Counted from the stretch's first letter, positions 26,560 through 38,641 are shown. The stretch: 64,000 nt of DNA from Sipunculus nudus (GCA_026874595.1 CM049309.1:10937076-11001075); one strand, 5' to 3'. The notes: generated from the letters alone by a model not told the origin. Numbers and translations are program-made.

Positions 26560-28020
26560 ACCTGTTGTATGTGAAGACTTCCTCCATGTTGGACACTGTG
26601 TGGAAATGTTCAACAAGCGATAGAATGTTTAGGCCCCTTACTACATGTATGGCAGTCATGACCATATGGAGAGAATACATGTATATGCAGAAATGTGTTG
26701 AAATTTTCTTCATGAGGGGCAATATGTGAAAATACATGTGGGGCAATCAGTGGAGACTTTCTTCATGTTCAGCAACATGTGGAGATTTTCATCCATGATA
26801 TAAGGTGTGGTGAATTTCTGAATGTGGGGCTGTATGTGGGGCAACCATGGAGAGTTCCTTTCTACAAGGAAAAGTTGAGTGACAATCTGTGGGGGGATTC
26901 TTCTTTGAGTCAGAGATAAGATATATGTGTAGTTTCATGCTTGCAGGGCAACATGAAGAGACATGGTGCATATAAAATCGGACTGAAAAACTTGCTTTTC
27001 TATCAAAGCAGTTGGGATGCCAGGCATTTGGGCCTTCGATATGGGTACAAATCGGGGATAAACTCAGTATTCCCCCCCCCCCCCAAGCAAAATGTTTTCA
27101 TAACAAATGGGGGCTCGTTCAAGATGACGCCTAACTTAGTAACTCTGGGACCAACGGAATGGTGGGTTGAAGTAAATTGGTAATTACCGGCACCCATTTC
27201 ACATAAATGTGCGACTCAAGGATAAGTTAATCTTGTTCTGAACACAGAACGCTCTTAACAGGGGTGTTTTAAGGGGTGCACATTAAAGTTGACCGAACTG
27301 TGGCGCCAATGAAGCTTGTTTTCTAGCAAAGCGGTTGGAACATTGGACATGTGGGTTTGAATCTAGTATCCTGTATTCACGGGTGTCAACTTGTAGACTT
27401 TCTACATGTAGAATAACATGTGGCCACTTTCTGAATGCAGGACAGTAAGTCGATGGAATCTTTGTGTAGGGCAATGTGAAAAGAAAGATGTGCTGCTTGT
27501 TGGGAAAAACATACCACAATTTCTCATGGGGAAATGTATATATAATAATATATACATGTGGGATTTGAAACAAAAGACTTACCTAAGTTACAGCTTCTCC
27601 AGCAAATCAATGAGGCCTTTTCTTAAGGCAGTATGTAAGAAAACACAGGACCACAAGGGAATGCTATAACATATATCAGCTTGGTATTGCATGGGTTGAT
27701 AAAATGTTTGAAAGGCAACATATATATATGTACGTTTGTTCAACATATTGGGCAATCTGCATAGACTGGGCAATCTGCATAGACTCATTTAATAAATCCT
27801 TCACACGAGGACACATATAGGCCTGTGTGTTAATGCATGTTCAGAAAATGCGTGAAAGAGTGGATGGAGACAGGCGTTGAGAAAATGTTTGAACCTTGAA
27901 GGGTCACATGGAAGTTCACCCAGAGATGGAAGAAACTTGGTATCTTATGATATTGATCTGTGAAGTGGTGGGAGGGGCAGAATACTAAGAGATAGGTGAT
28001 TGGGTGGGGGAGAACCACAT
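26560..28020. repeat. Degenerate 40-50-bp repeat region
   Basis: Phrases such as 'atgtggggcaa', 'gtggagattttc' and 'cttcatg' recur irregularly over this region, giving an old, highly diverged minisatellite. It is interrupted by the retroelement fragment at 26965-27375. Open frames here are chance products. Confidence 0.45.
26965..27375 (+). mobile_element. Two degraded LTR/leader fragments with tRNA-like boxes
   Basis: The first unit has 'cttgcttttct', an A-box remnant TATCAAAGCAGTTGG, a decayed B box, a poly-C run, 'cataacaaa' and the primer-binding-site-like TGGGGGCTCGTTC (27109-27121). It then has the leader phrase 'cagaacgctcttaa', shared with 49124-49137. A second, truncated unit follows at about 27280-27370 with TAGCAAAGCGGTTGG and GGTTTGAATCT. 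Two LTR-like units only about 290 bases apart suggest an internally deleted element. Confidence 0.6.
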
Positions 28021-28599
28021 GCAAATGATATAATACATGATGGAATGGATGGAGACAAAACTGAGAGACAATTTATGGGGTACCAGAAGTTGGTAATTTC
28101 TTATGTCTGAGGGGGTCTTTAATACAAATATCTCATTGGATCATTCATTATTATATTCCACAATCAGGCACCATTGATAATGATCATTATGACATACAGA
28201 GCTCAGCATCGAGTCTAGCAATATCACCAAAAAAAACAAATCGGACTATATTCATGATAAAAAAAGAAAGAGCCTAGAAACAAGCCTCAGATAACACAAT
28301 AATAAATGCACCATAACTTGTGTATCCTTTGACTATCAGTGATTGAGGTGGATATAACAGGGAGCCTTGGGGGAAGGAGGGTGCAGGGACAAGTAATGTT
28401 TTGAGAGGATATGACTGATAGTAATTCAAGATCATATGCAGGGCATCATATGAGGGGAGGGCTTCTGAGTCTGAATCTATATCTATAAACATGATGAAAA
28501 TTAGGAATATCTGTCAAACCACTTGGTCACTTAATACAGCATGCTGCACAATAACATATGCACGAAAGATTATTGACAAGATAAATACCATACATAGAC

Positions 28600-28625
28600 A
28601 TATATATATATATATATATATATAT
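28600..28625 (+). repeat. (TA)n microsatellite
   Basis: About 13 TA units. Confidence 0.9.
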
Positions 28626-29462
28626 TTTTAATGGGCAACAACCTTAAATATGCTTTTCATTTGGGTAACTATGGAATAATAATAATGAATTAATGATTAT
28701 GATGTATTGACACTCAATCACACTTAACACACCTTCATGGTGGCTACACCCATCTGACACTGAAAGATGTCAAAATACCACATTTTTAAGAAATCCCATG
28801 GACATTTAGTGTGTGTGCAGGCACAAGACTGAGATAATGACACTTTAGCTAAATGTCCCATACCCTGAAAGGAAAGCAACATTGATCAAGCCAGATCTTA
28901 TCTCTGTATTTTCAATATATTCACTAATATTAAACGAAGTGGCCCAATGCAAGATGTTGTCAGAATCAACATATAAACACCACACCTTCATTATAAGGAT
29001 ACACACACCTTTAAGACAATAGTATGTGACAATAAATCACATGAATAATGGTTTGTCAGACTGGATAGCCCAGCTTAGTCCATAGGAAACCTAGCTTCGA
29101 CCCTGCCCATGGCTAGCATCTGCACAGCTAAGCTCAGACTGGTGACACATACAAAACAGTGCAGCAGCAGCCGAGTGAACCAGCCTGAACAGAACAGGTT
29201 TCCCCACACAAAACTCGCAGGTTTCACCACTAAACATTACAATGAATGCGAAAGGGAGATTCAAGCAACGCTGTAAGGGTGTTACTGGAAATCTGGGGCT
29301 GTCTGGGAAAATTTTACTGAACTGTCATCTTGCCTTCCTTAACATCATCGCATCCAAAATGGCCGCTACCATGAAATACCCAGAATATATATCTAGTAAC
29401 CGGGTGATGTTTAGGTATATATGGATGGCAGATAGACAAATGAACGTGCAAGATATACTCAC

Positions 29463-29580
29463 CTAAGAGTAAAAGCTTCAGTTCCCGTCTTGCGTCCCGT
29501 TTGTCTTTGCGTAACTGTTTTTCAATCTCTTGGTTAATTCTTTTTTGCTCTTTCGCTTCCTCACTGAGACAGCACGCCAT
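29463..29580 (-). CDS. GNAQ: G-protein alpha-q subunit, exon 1
   Basis: This exon encodes the N-terminal 39 residues of a Gq-class heterotrimeric G-protein alpha subunit, the GTPase that couples seven-transmembrane receptors to phospholipase C-beta at the plasma membrane. The peptide starts [14 protein letters not shown] and ends [10 protein letters not shown]. Tandem cysteines at residues 3-4 are the usual palmitoylation sites and the following helix is the beta-gamma contact helix. The start matches protostome Galpha-q, which lacks the six extra N-terminal residues of the vertebrate protein. The exon ends in phase 1 at TTAG with a consensus donor GTGAGT on the minus strand. The first base of the next glycine codon lies here and the rest in exon 2 (10596-10780), across an intron of about 18.7 kb. 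Exons 3 onward are not seen and probably lie beyond position 1. Recognition is from conserved family sequence. Confidence 0.95.
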
Positions 29581-30747
29581 GTTCAAAGCTGGGGTGGAGA
29601 AGGCTCCGTTACCGGCACAAATTTGCCTAAATTCGTCCTCAGACCGGCCCCAGGTCCCGGTGTCAGCTTTCAGGGGTAGACAAAGAGAGAAAATTTGGAC
29701 ATCAAGTCCGCGTATCACTTGGAATTATGCCGCAATCTCCACAAACAACACTCGAGTTGTCTTCATGAAGCAGCCTAACCCTGGGTGTGGCGTACAGGGG
29801 CATCAGTCGCTTGCCCCAATGACCGACGAGTTTTCGGCTTTTTTGTCCATACAGCTCTGTGTGTAAAAGCACAGAGACTTTTTGAGTATCTAATAAGTCT
29901 TTTTCGTGTGATTAAAGGAATAACTGAAATTTGGTCCTCAAAATGAAGCGCAATAATTGGAAATGAAATGGCCCTGTAACCGGGGGTGGGCGTACTAAAT
30001 CGAATAGCCACTTTCAGCTCTGTGAATAGTATTATGGGATGTATGTAACTACGAGATTGAGGCTGCATAAATAATGAGCCGGCGTAGTCTTGTAATGCTG
30101 CTATAAGCAAGCACAGCGGCAGGCGAAATTGACTCGCGCAGGCCAAACCCTACAAACCAGCAAGCGGGCATTTTCATATTATAATTGGGAGTTTCACCTA
30201 CTGTTGAAACAAAAGGAAATGCACCTGGATGGGGAAATAATGCTACAATAAAGCTTGTCCCCGTGACCCGCCTCGGGTGACATCTCAGGGGTTTCCTAGA
30301 ATTTCTAGGAACTGAAACATTGATTAATTTAACAAAAAACAAGCAACGATAAATATTTTTGTTACGCGTATTTGTCTTAGCCAAGTATTAACTTTTACCA
30401 CATAAAATCTCATAATAATAATTTCATGCCAACTTCCATTTTTATATATAAATGCTGCCTTTAGGTGTGTTTTAAAGGGTGATTTAAAAGATTAAATGAT
30501 TGTCGGTTTAAAAATTTAATTTAAATTGTACTGCGAGATTCCTTTGATCAATTTTAATTTTGAATCAAATATTAAAAATGTACCACTGGGCGTCATTGTA
30601 GGTCACTGTAAAAGTCCTGTCTTTGTAAGTGTTAGCGCAAATATTGAAAAAACTATACAAAATAAAAACTTATGTTATAGTTCAGTGGAATAATAATATG
30701 CTAATGACAAATATAAGAGTAAAATTACAATTTATACATTATAATAC

Positions 30748-30816
<69 letters not shown>

Positions 30817-30831
30817 TGTCAATTATAAATA
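29581..30831. other. 5' flank of the Galpha-q gene
   Basis: This is the region upstream (on the minus strand) of the Galpha-q start codon, moderately GC-richer over about 29560-29760. The 5' untranslated region and promoter must begin here, unless there is an upstream non-coding exon. I see no clear TATA box on the minus strand. The open frames at 29775-30384 have no recognisable similarity. The inverted repeat begins only about 1.25 kb upstream of the start codon. Confidence 0.6.
30749..30814 (+). repeat. (TAA)n microsatellite
   Basis: About 22 trinucleotide units of ATA/TAA type, immediately outside the point where the left palindrome arm is first detectable (30832). Confidence 0.9.
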
Positions 30832-31274
30832 AATTAAAAAAATTATAACAGTGATAAAATGTATTATTATTAATCATATTATTATTATTAATTGAGACGG
30901 GTCAATCAAAGGTCCTGGGGCGCTGTAAGGAGAATTCCTATTTTTTTGGTCTGTTAGTGCTACACCATACATGTGATCAGACTCAACTTGTCAGATAAAC
31001 GTAATGATAATGATATGGTTAGAAATTTAAAAAAAAAAACTTAAATGAAGGTTGTTTAAATAATAAGTTTAAAATGTGTATATAAGACACAAACAAGTAT
31101 CTGTTTTCTGATAAAAAAATGTACCAACCTTGCATACGCGTGTGTGTGTGCTCGCGCGACCGCGCTGCATATATACATATAATCGATGAGGTTAGAATTA
31201 TCATACTTTATAAATTAATCTAGGCTATAATGTGTTATATGCTAGCTAATAATGTCAGTAATATATATGCTTAA

Positions 31275-31900
31275 AGGGTGACTTCAACCAAACTTATTTG
31301 GGGAGGAGATGCTTACATTTAAATCACTCTATGGTGCAGTCTAAGCGAGTATTTTTCATGAGTAGGTTAAGTAAAATGAATAACGACCTTGCATGGGTAA
31401 CATCCGATGGAGTTGATGGCTTGCATGGTTAGCATGTATTGGAACTGTTAGCTTGCATGGGTATAGCATATATCGGAATTGCTAACTAGCATGAATGGGT
31501 AGCATTGCATGGGTAAGATCTCCTGGAGTGGATAGATTGCATGGGTAGTAGTTTTCATGTACTAGTGAGAAGCAGTGGTATACTATCTATTAGATCGGGT
31601 AGTTTTCATGGGAATCATCTATATAGGTAGGAATGGGTATACCTGACATGGGTAATATTCATACATCTTGGATAGATGTCGATGGTATCGTGGACTAACA
31701 TCCATTTAGGTTTGGCAGTCTAAGTGGGTATTATGTCCTGGGAATTTCGACGTTTGGTAGGCTCGCATCGGCGGGGATGGACATCTTGCAATGGGTACCA
31801 TCCATGAGAGAGCTAGGGTATAGCACCACGTGACGTGGGTAACATGTATTGGTAACATCTAATGATAGCATGTGGACACTTTTGGGAACACATCTCGTAA
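31275..31900 (+). repeat. Degenerate GCATGGGTA repeats, left arm
   Basis: The word 'gcatgggta' and variants ('catgggtaacat', 'catgggtatagcat') recur about every 25-45 bases. The inverse array lies in the right arm at about 62520-63560, where part of it is duplicated in tandem. Confidence 0.7.
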
Positions 31901-33294
31901 GAGATCAAGGTGTCATGAAACGGGTTCAATTTATTTGGCTTATATTTAGTTTTAGCTTATATGAGTTTAATGTATCGACTGTCACTCTGTGATTGATTAG
32001 TGGTGAACACTATACAGGGGGCGCTTTTCAATACACAAATTCCATGGAAATTGTGAGAATTTTTTATTATTCCAAAATAAAGACTTTTTGTGTAACATGA
32101 TAAATGTATAGTGTGCAGTCAGAGATACAACGTGCAAAATGATAAATGAATAATTAAATACAAATTAAGCTGAACTGTTATTTTAATTTTTCCAAAATTA
32201 AGACTTTTTATTTAAAACGATAAATGTACATAAAAGTATCAGAGGTATTCTTTTGACGATTTTAACGTTACTTCTTGAATTCCCACGAAACCTCGATTTC
32301 AGCATGCTATTAAAAATCAGCTTCTGTTTAAATTTAAATGACCATTAGCAATATTCGTTCTTGCTTTCGGACAGGCCGCGTGATTGCCTCCGGGACAGCA
32401 ATTTAGTGCCACCACCGTCAATTAAAATATAGATTTTCTCTGTCCTTTTTTATAATCTGTTTCATTTTGGCAACAGATGGGAAACGATATCGGCTCTTTA
32501 AACAAATATTTTATGCGATTTTGGATTTTAAAAAGAATTACTTGCTGTCTGTAGATTGTTGTTAAACTGTTATGTTAGTCGAACCGTGAGAGTTTAATTG
32601 TGAAAGGGATGACAATCTGTTTTAATGCCTAACTGGTAACCCACGGATATCACAGGCACACCTTATAGTTTATTGGCGTCTGTTTTTACAAAATTACAAC
32701 ATATATTTCTTGAGTATTGTTTAAATATGTAATACAGCGTTTAATGCGAAAAAATAGTAGCTTTTCCAGAAATCCATTTAGGTTACTGTTATATGTAGTA
32801 TCAGTAAGAAAGGGAGAGACAGGTAGACAGGCAGACAGGCAGACAGACCAAGTCAAAGAGAGACACCGAAATAGCATGTTGAACAAATTATCAACAGTGA
32901 CATCTAGTGGCAATCAGCAGTGTCATGGAAGACCTAGGCAAAAGAAATTGAATGGCAAGCGTTCACGTCATTTTCAGTACTGCAGCGTTTTCAATTTTTT
33001 TCTCGCATTTTAATTGATTATTTTAATTCTTATTCACAAAAGATATTAAATGTTTACATTGTCTATTCAATATTTGCACCTTACACAACATTTTTCATAA
33101 CGTTTTTAATTGAACACATTTTTATAAATTGATAACGTGATAAACGCTTAATGATGGCTGAATTCTAAGTTTAACTTTAAATTGCATTATGATCAAATAA
33201 TTGTATTTACACTTTGTCCATTATAGAGGATTATTGAACTTTATGGCTAATGTTAAAACTGCGTATTATTGCCGCCGGCAGGACGGTTTACGTT

Positions 33295-33500
33295 CATTCA
33301 CGTTCGTGTTTGTGTGTCTGTATTTTGGTGTGTGTGCGCGTGTTTTTACACAAAATAACTCATGAACGAAATCCCATGAATTTTTCAGGGAACCTCGCGA
33401 TCGCGGGAATCGGCCAATAAGGAATCTATTAGATTTTGGTGTGGGCCCGTCTCATGATGTTGACATCCAGGAATATTCACAAATGTGTCGTCACATATGC
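33295..33500 (+). repeat. Interspersed repeat family, copy 2
   Basis: This has the same module order as 7340-7560: a TG-rich tract, 'cccatgaatttttcaggga', 'agattttggtgtgg' and 'ggaatattcacaaatgtg'. Its palindrome partner is at 60880-61085. Confidence 0.6.
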
Positions 33501-33551
33501 ACTATATTGTATATGGCAATATGGACTAAACAAGTGAATGCAAATTGAATT

Positions 33552-33575
33552 GGGGGGGGGGGGGGGGGGGGGGGG
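33552..33575 (+). repeat. Poly-G run, left arm
   Basis: Twenty-four guanines. The inverted partner is a run of 18 cytosines at 60805-60822. Confidence 0.9.
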
Positions 33576-34656
33576 ACTTATGCACTAATGGCCTTGGGAA
33601 TATGGGCCAATAAGTTAATAAAAACACTCGTTGCTGAGTACCCTACATAAAGGACCGCCCACATGACAGAGGCCTGCATTCACGAGAATCAATTTTTCTG
33701 GTTTAAATATATTAAGAAAAATAAATAGATAATATAAGAATATGAAAGAGTGAAAAATGTATATGTCGTTCAATAATAAGATATATGTACCACATCAGAT
33801 TAATTATGTTTACATTATATGATAGGATTAATGGTTGTTATTTAATGTTTTATTTCCATTATACAGCTCATCAACTTATAACATCTTCGGCGTTCTTTCA
33901 TTTAGTGGCTTTCTATAAGAGATGCATTCCCACCTTTCTCCTAAAAAAACATCCACTTCAGGGAAGGTTTTATTAAATGCTGTGATGATTCATAGAATCC
34001 TATCGTATAATTAAAATCATTTCCTTAAAATTCATATCGGACTCCTGATGAACCACATAACATAATACAAAACATGTGAAAGGATCCATTTCATTCAAAA
34101 ATGAAAATTGTTGGGTCATCTAAAATATTAAATGCATTACAGACACCTTCAAATAAATATAATTTTAAACCTAGCATATTGTTCCATGTAATGATATATA
34201 TTTGATGAATTATCCCTTGTTTTTTTTTAAATGTATTCGAACATTTATAAAAAAAATAAACTTTAAAGAATAAAGTCATTTTAGGAACACAGGAGGAGCG
34301 AGCCACTTTGTAATGCACTCATGTAATACCGAATGACAACATCAAAAGAGGGTTTTGTTTGGCAATCTGTAAGGCATTTTTCTTGATTAAAATTGAATTT
34401 TTAAATGTTATAATTCGATTATTTAATCCTAAATTCATTAATGCAAGAAAAACGAAGATGAAGACACTAACTGGTTCATTTATATTGCACTTTATATTTC
34501 ATAAAGTAGAACGTCTATGAATTTTTATCAGTAATAAGCTGGTTATTGTACTGGAATTTAATCTATATTTCAAATTTACATATTTGCAGTTAGTACATCT
34601 ACGGTAGCGAGTTAACAACATATTAACTATAATGCATAGTGCACAAACTGTTATGG

Positions 34657-34687
<31 letters not shown>

Positions 34688-34833
34688 CCTTTCGAAATAT
34701 TTCCTCAATTTGGTAATCTGTTTTGGATTCACATGTTACTATTTTTTTACTTATACTCATTTAAAATCCTCAGCAGATAATTAACGATCAATTATTCAAA
34801 CTGTTGACACGTTTGTTTAAACATCATAAATTT

Positions 34834-35062
34834 TTACATCTTCCGGTAAGATCGGTTAATTAACTTACTTGGGCATATGTCGTCACGGTTTTCGGGTTGG
34901 TGAGTTGTTTTAACAGTGTAGTAATTTGTATACATTTATGTTTTAATGATCATAGGCATAACTACCCCCTCCAATTTAGATCAAACAATATCGTTTGGTC
35001 ACTTTACCGTAAAGGCACTAAAATAACAGACGATCAGTTGGTGCGGATTAAACATATATAAA
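34834..35062 (+). promoter_or_regulatory. Promoter of gene copy A
   Basis: A TATA box TATATAAA lies at 35055-35062, with an initiator-like 'ttcattc' about 20 bases downstream. Two upstream modules are shared with the other copies. The proximal one (34983-35054) contains 'gtttggtcactttaccgta' and 'gtgcggattaaaca'. The distal one (about 34834-34915) contains 'cggttttcgggttggtgag'. The same modules in the same order precede copies C and D and the two gene-less remnants at 36740-36965 and 56035-56255. This conservation suggests a real regulatory region, although it partly follows from shared ancestry. Confidence 0.65.
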
Positions 35063-35267
35063 CCCCAGAGGTCTCCAGTTCATTCAATACAAACCAGAGT
35101 TTCCTGGAGTGCAACCTGATTTCCAAATCCGACCGACAGGGAATTAAAACAGATTTTAAACATCTGTTCCCAAGCTGTACACAAGACACAACAGATTTGA
35201 TACCAAAATACAAGTCTTATATACATTGCATCACGGGAAGGCATAGACGTCACGAGAAAAAAAGACT

Positions 35268-35462
35268 ATGGATGACGCCAGAGTATACCTGTGACCGAGC
35301 CACTGACAGTAGAAGTCCACCTTGAATATCGCCTGGCCTACAGCAAGTTCCCTGGACTTCGGGAGGAGCTCCGTGGTCTGAAGAAACCCCAACCAGCCCT
35401 GATGTTTGCTAGAAAAGAAGACGCTCTGCGTGCATGTCAAGAACAGATTTTCCAAGCTCTAG
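35268..35462 (+). pseudogene. Acidic-protein gene copy A, exon 1 (frameshifted)
   Basis: Comparison with copies C and D shows a 193-bp exon beginning ATGGATGAC. It encodes a roughly 64-residue segment with the words TEPLTVEVHLEYRL, FPGLREELRGLKKPQPALM and ARKEDALRACQEQIF, ending in a phase-1 donor CTAG/GTATAC. Copy A has two extra bases just after codon 5, giving a TGA within nine codons. The remaining frame has no in-frame ATG before it. It does keep GAG where C and D have a TAG stop. If used, this exon may act only as a 5' untranslated exon. No known domain is recognised. Confidence 0.6.
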
Positions 35463-35626
35463 GTATACATTATGCCCTCTTTAATTTATAATAATAAATA
35501 ATATTATAATAATTATATACATAATAGCTAATGAAGCAGTTAAAAATATAAACAGTTAAAAATACACGTTTTTACTAAAAATTCCTACTTTCAAATCATA
35601 TTATATTTTATTTATTTGTATTAAAG

Positions 35627-36105
35627 AGTCTCAGGACTGGGCGATGCTGTCTGATAGTGAGAGTGAGGAGGAAGACTGGCAGGAAGAATTCTTAGGTTAC
35701 TCAGAGCGACATCTGGAGGCCGACATGGACACTACTAACACGTATTTATCGACAGAGGAGCATGGGCCGGTACTTGAGATGTTGCCACCACTGTGCCCTC
35801 TGTCGGACATTGACGAAAGTGGTACCTGGGCCACTTGTATGCCTGAAACAACGGATGACAAGCACAAGTATTTTCCATGGAACGACTTCATCACAGAAAG
35901 CAATGAGGAGAGTTGTTCATTTGAAGAGTCAGAAGAGGAACTGGCCGTCAGTCGACGAGAAAAGATCCCCCATCACTCACCCAGGTCTACCATCACAGCC
36001 AGGATGTTGGTAGAGGATTTGATGTGTAACCAGGGATACAGGAATGAACATAGATGTGGACTTCGGTTCATTGACACGGATCGTGTGCAGCACACGGCTT
36101 TCTGA
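35627..36105 (+). CDS. Acidic-protein gene copy A, exon 2
   Basis: This is the main coding exon of an unrecognised small protein. The acceptor is at 'ttaaag' (35621-35626). The frame is fully open to a TGA at 36103-36105, and a methionine conserved in all four copies (35644) would give 153 residues. The N-terminal part is strongly acidic (LSDSESEEEDWQEEF), then comes YSERHLEADMDTTNTYLS, VLEMLPPL.PLSDID and a basic SRREKIPH segment, ending ARMLVEDLMCNQGYRNE and FIDTD.VQHTAF. There is no signal peptide or membrane segment, suggesting a cytosolic or nuclear protein. Indels relative to other copies are multiples of three, which suggests past selection on the frame. The function is unknown and I recognise no family. 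Confidence 0.6.
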
Positions 36106-36400
36106 AATCGTGACGACACTGGAAATATTGATCGTTTGAAGACATTACTGGTTTAAAGCAAAGGTGGACTCAGTGCCAGCTCGGTACAACACGTATTATA
36201 TATATTTATAATTTTGTTGTTATGTATATGTTCGATATATGGACTCTGTGCTTTAAATGACTTATCAATGCTTGTAACGTATCAGATATTTATTTCTCAG
36301 CATAAGTGTAATTGTAATTATTTGGTCAGTGATATTTCATCACTTGCCTTTATCATGCTTATATTGTGGCTGTTGCATGTAAAATATATTTTCCATTGTG

Positions 36401-36406
36401 AATAAA
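36401..36406 (+). terminator. Polyadenylation signal, copy A
   Basis: AATAAA about 300 bases after the stop of copy A. It is conserved at the equivalent place in copies B, C and D. Confidence 0.65.
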
Positions 36407-36739
36407 TTAGGCCTATATATTGAAATATTACTGATTTTTTTTCTGGGGGCGGAGCATTATATACCCTAAAGGAATCAATTCGAAAGTAAGCCGCGATCGA
36501 TAAGTTTGTATTTGAATTGATTTAATTCACCTTAGAATAAACAAATATTTTTATATATCGGACCAAAGGAACTATTGAGGGGACTCATAATCAAATGCTT
36601 TGTTAATATCCCTTCAAAATGTTCACATTTAAAATACTGACATTATTTATGATTTGAAAAGAACTAGTATCACATTGCTAAGCTGAAATGCTTGAAAATT
36701 GATTATAAACCTTTCAATTAAAAGCAGTTTTTCACATTT

Positions 36740-36965
36740 TCCTCACGGTCCGGAAGGATAACTTGATGAACTTATTGGCTCCAACCCTCTCACGGTTTGC
36801 GGGATCAATTGATTGGACCGAAAAATACTCTCACTGATCACTGGTGTATAATTATTGTTTGTCGCTGATTGGGAAAAAACAACATCGTTTGGTTCCCACA
36901 CCGTAAGAGCACTTAAACAAGAGGCAATCAGTCAGCACGGATTGGAAATTAATAAACCCCCCCAA
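36740..36965 (+). promoter_or_regulatory. Orphan promoter remnant, left arm
   Basis: This has the same distal ('ctcacggtttgcgggat') and proximal ('catcgtttggttcccacac', 'accgtaagagcactt') modules as the promoters of copies A, C and D, but the TATA region has decayed to 'attaataaacc' and no exon 1 follows. It is probably what remains upstream of copy B, or of a lost fifth unit. Confidence 0.55.
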
Positions 36966-37474
36966 AAATATAATTATTGCCCAATAATAACAGTTCATAC
37001 AAATCCGCCCTGGCATACTTAGAAATATATATATATATATTGCATAAGACCAGCCAGAGGAAGTATACTCCGCATTAGTTTAATGTTTTAAAATATTTGT
37101 CTGGGATAAGCATATAATGCTCCATAATCATTCAATAATTTCACAATAAGTTTATGTCTAAAACAGCGGAGTATATACCTTCATATAGTAAAGCAGCAGC
37201 GAGTCAGCAACATCGCATTTACTATAATATCGCTTAAAATAATAATTAAAATTAAAACAATGCTGCTACAACTGCTGCTATTACAACTACTACTAATGCT
37301 AAAACAACCCAGAAAGTAAACTGAAGTCCAAATGCATAAAATCCAGGAGAACGTCTTTGAAAATGTATAATTGCCGCATTCTTCGGATAAGGTCCTAGAA
37401 TCTGACACACGCTTCTGCGTTCGCTGGAATCTGCTCTGCTCTCTCTTCACTTGCCACCAATACACTATTCTTTC

Positions 37475-37898
37475 TCTTTCTATTTCTTTTCTAGTCTTTC
37501 TCTTTCTAACCTTTCATGTTCTTCCCTGTCTTCTCTCTGATTTTCTTTTTCTAATTCTAACTGTTTTAATGCAAGCTCATGTTGCATTTCCAACTTTTTC
37601 AATTCTAATTGCATAGCATTTTTAATCGCATAATTAAGAGCGTTCTGCTATCAGAACAAGACTAATTATCCCAGGAGTCACACTTTGGTGAGCTTATTCC
37701 CTGGGCCACAAAGTTTAACCATCACGTCGGACAAGCCCCCATTTTGTTACAAAGGCAAATTGTTGAGGGGAAAAATCCTGGGCCGATCCAGGAGTCGAAC
37801 CCACGTCGGTGGCGCACAAGTCCGGCGTCCCAACCGCTTCGCTAGGAAAGCAAGCTTCACTAGCGAGACAGTTCGGTCCGCTTTTATGTCAATCCGTT

Positions 37899-37905
<7 letters not shown>
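37475..37905 (-). mobile_element. LTR-retroelement fragment, left arm
   Basis: On the minus strand: an LTR starting about 37905 with A box TAGCGAAGCGGTTGG and B box GGTTCGACTCC, ending 'tttgtaaca', then a primer-binding-site-like TGGGGGCTTGTCCGACG, a leader, and the start of a coiled-coil gag reading frame (AMQLELKKLEMQHELALKQL). Part of gag, about 215 bases by comparison with 49262-49480, is deleted. The element sits in the intron region of copy B, next to a (TA)n tract. It is the inverted partner of the copy at 48861-49510. Confidence 0.75.

Positions 37906-37970
<65 letters not shown>
37904..37970 (+). repeat. (TA)n microsatellite, left arm
   Basis: About 30 TA units with one interruption, directly adjoining the retroelement LTR. 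The partner tract is at 48813-48860. Confidence 0.9.
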
Positions 37971-37971
<1 letters not shown>

Positions 37972-38132
37972 TAAATATTTATTATATCTCACTATGTAAT
38001 TAGTAATAAAATAATCCTCAAAGAGTCTGTTAATAGTTACAAATACTCGCATTTGTTGTTAAAAATCCAACTCGGTGCTTTTTAATTTTACTGTTTATTT
38101 TAATAATGGTATAGTTATATTTTATTTTTCAG

Positions 38133-38641
38133 ATTCTCAGGGCTGGGTGATGCTGACTGAAGTTGAATGTGAAGAGGAAGACTGGCAGGAAGAATTCTTA
38201 TGCTACTCGGAGCGTTATCTGGAGGCTGACATGGGCACTACAAACACGTCTCTATTGTCAGATGAGTATGCGCCGGTACTGGAGATGTTGCCACCACTGA
38301 GCCCTCTGTCGGACATTGACAAAACTAACAGAAGTGGTACCTGGGCCAGCTGTATACCTGAAACATCGGATGACAAGTACAAGTACATTCCATGGAACGA
38401 CTACAGTGTAGAAAGCTCTGATTAAAAGAGTTGTTCATTTGAAGGGTCAGAAAAAGAACTGGCCGTCAGTCGACGAGAAAAGATCCCCCATCAACAAGCC
38501 AGGTCTAGCATCGCAGCCAGGATGTTGATAGAGGATTTGATGTGTAACCAGAGATACAGGAATGAGCATAGAAGTGGACTTAGGTTCATTGACACGGATG
38601 GTGTGCAGCACAGCTTAGCACACGGCGTTCTGAAATCGTGA
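38133..38641 (+). pseudogene. Acidic-protein gene copy B, exon 2 only, nonsense
   Basis: This is homologous to exon 2 of copies A, C and D. The acceptor is 'tttttcag' and the coding sequence is that of the C-like subtype (YSERYLEADMGTTNTSLLSDE and a C-terminal SLAHGVLKS extension). A GAA codon of the other copies is TAA at 38423-38425, cutting the product at 116 codons from an upstream ATG. Reading past the stop, the frame stays open to TGA at 38639-38641. No exon 1 is present upstream: the left arm lacks the block that contains it in the right arm. A polyadenylation signal remains at 38923. I judge this a pseudogene. Confidence 0.75.

Larger units (their letters stand above)
10781..29462 (-). 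other. Intron 1 of the Galpha-q gene
   Basis: The interval between the two recognised exons is 18,682 bases, bounded by a GTGAGT donor and a CAG acceptor on the minus strand. Apart from the repeats listed separately I see no conserved coding exon in it. Stretches 10.8-12.9, 13.4-15.2, 18.5-20.8, 21.3-23.0 and 24.6-26.5 kb hold only AT-rich sequence with short chance reading frames. Long first introns are common in Galpha genes and may hold enhancers, but nothing in the sequence identifies one. Confidence 0.85.

Noticed and set aside
29775-30384. Open frames of 111-123 codons upstream of Galpha-q exon 1
   Set aside because: They overlap each other in different frames, have no recognised similarity, and lie where promoter and 5' untranslated sequence are expected.
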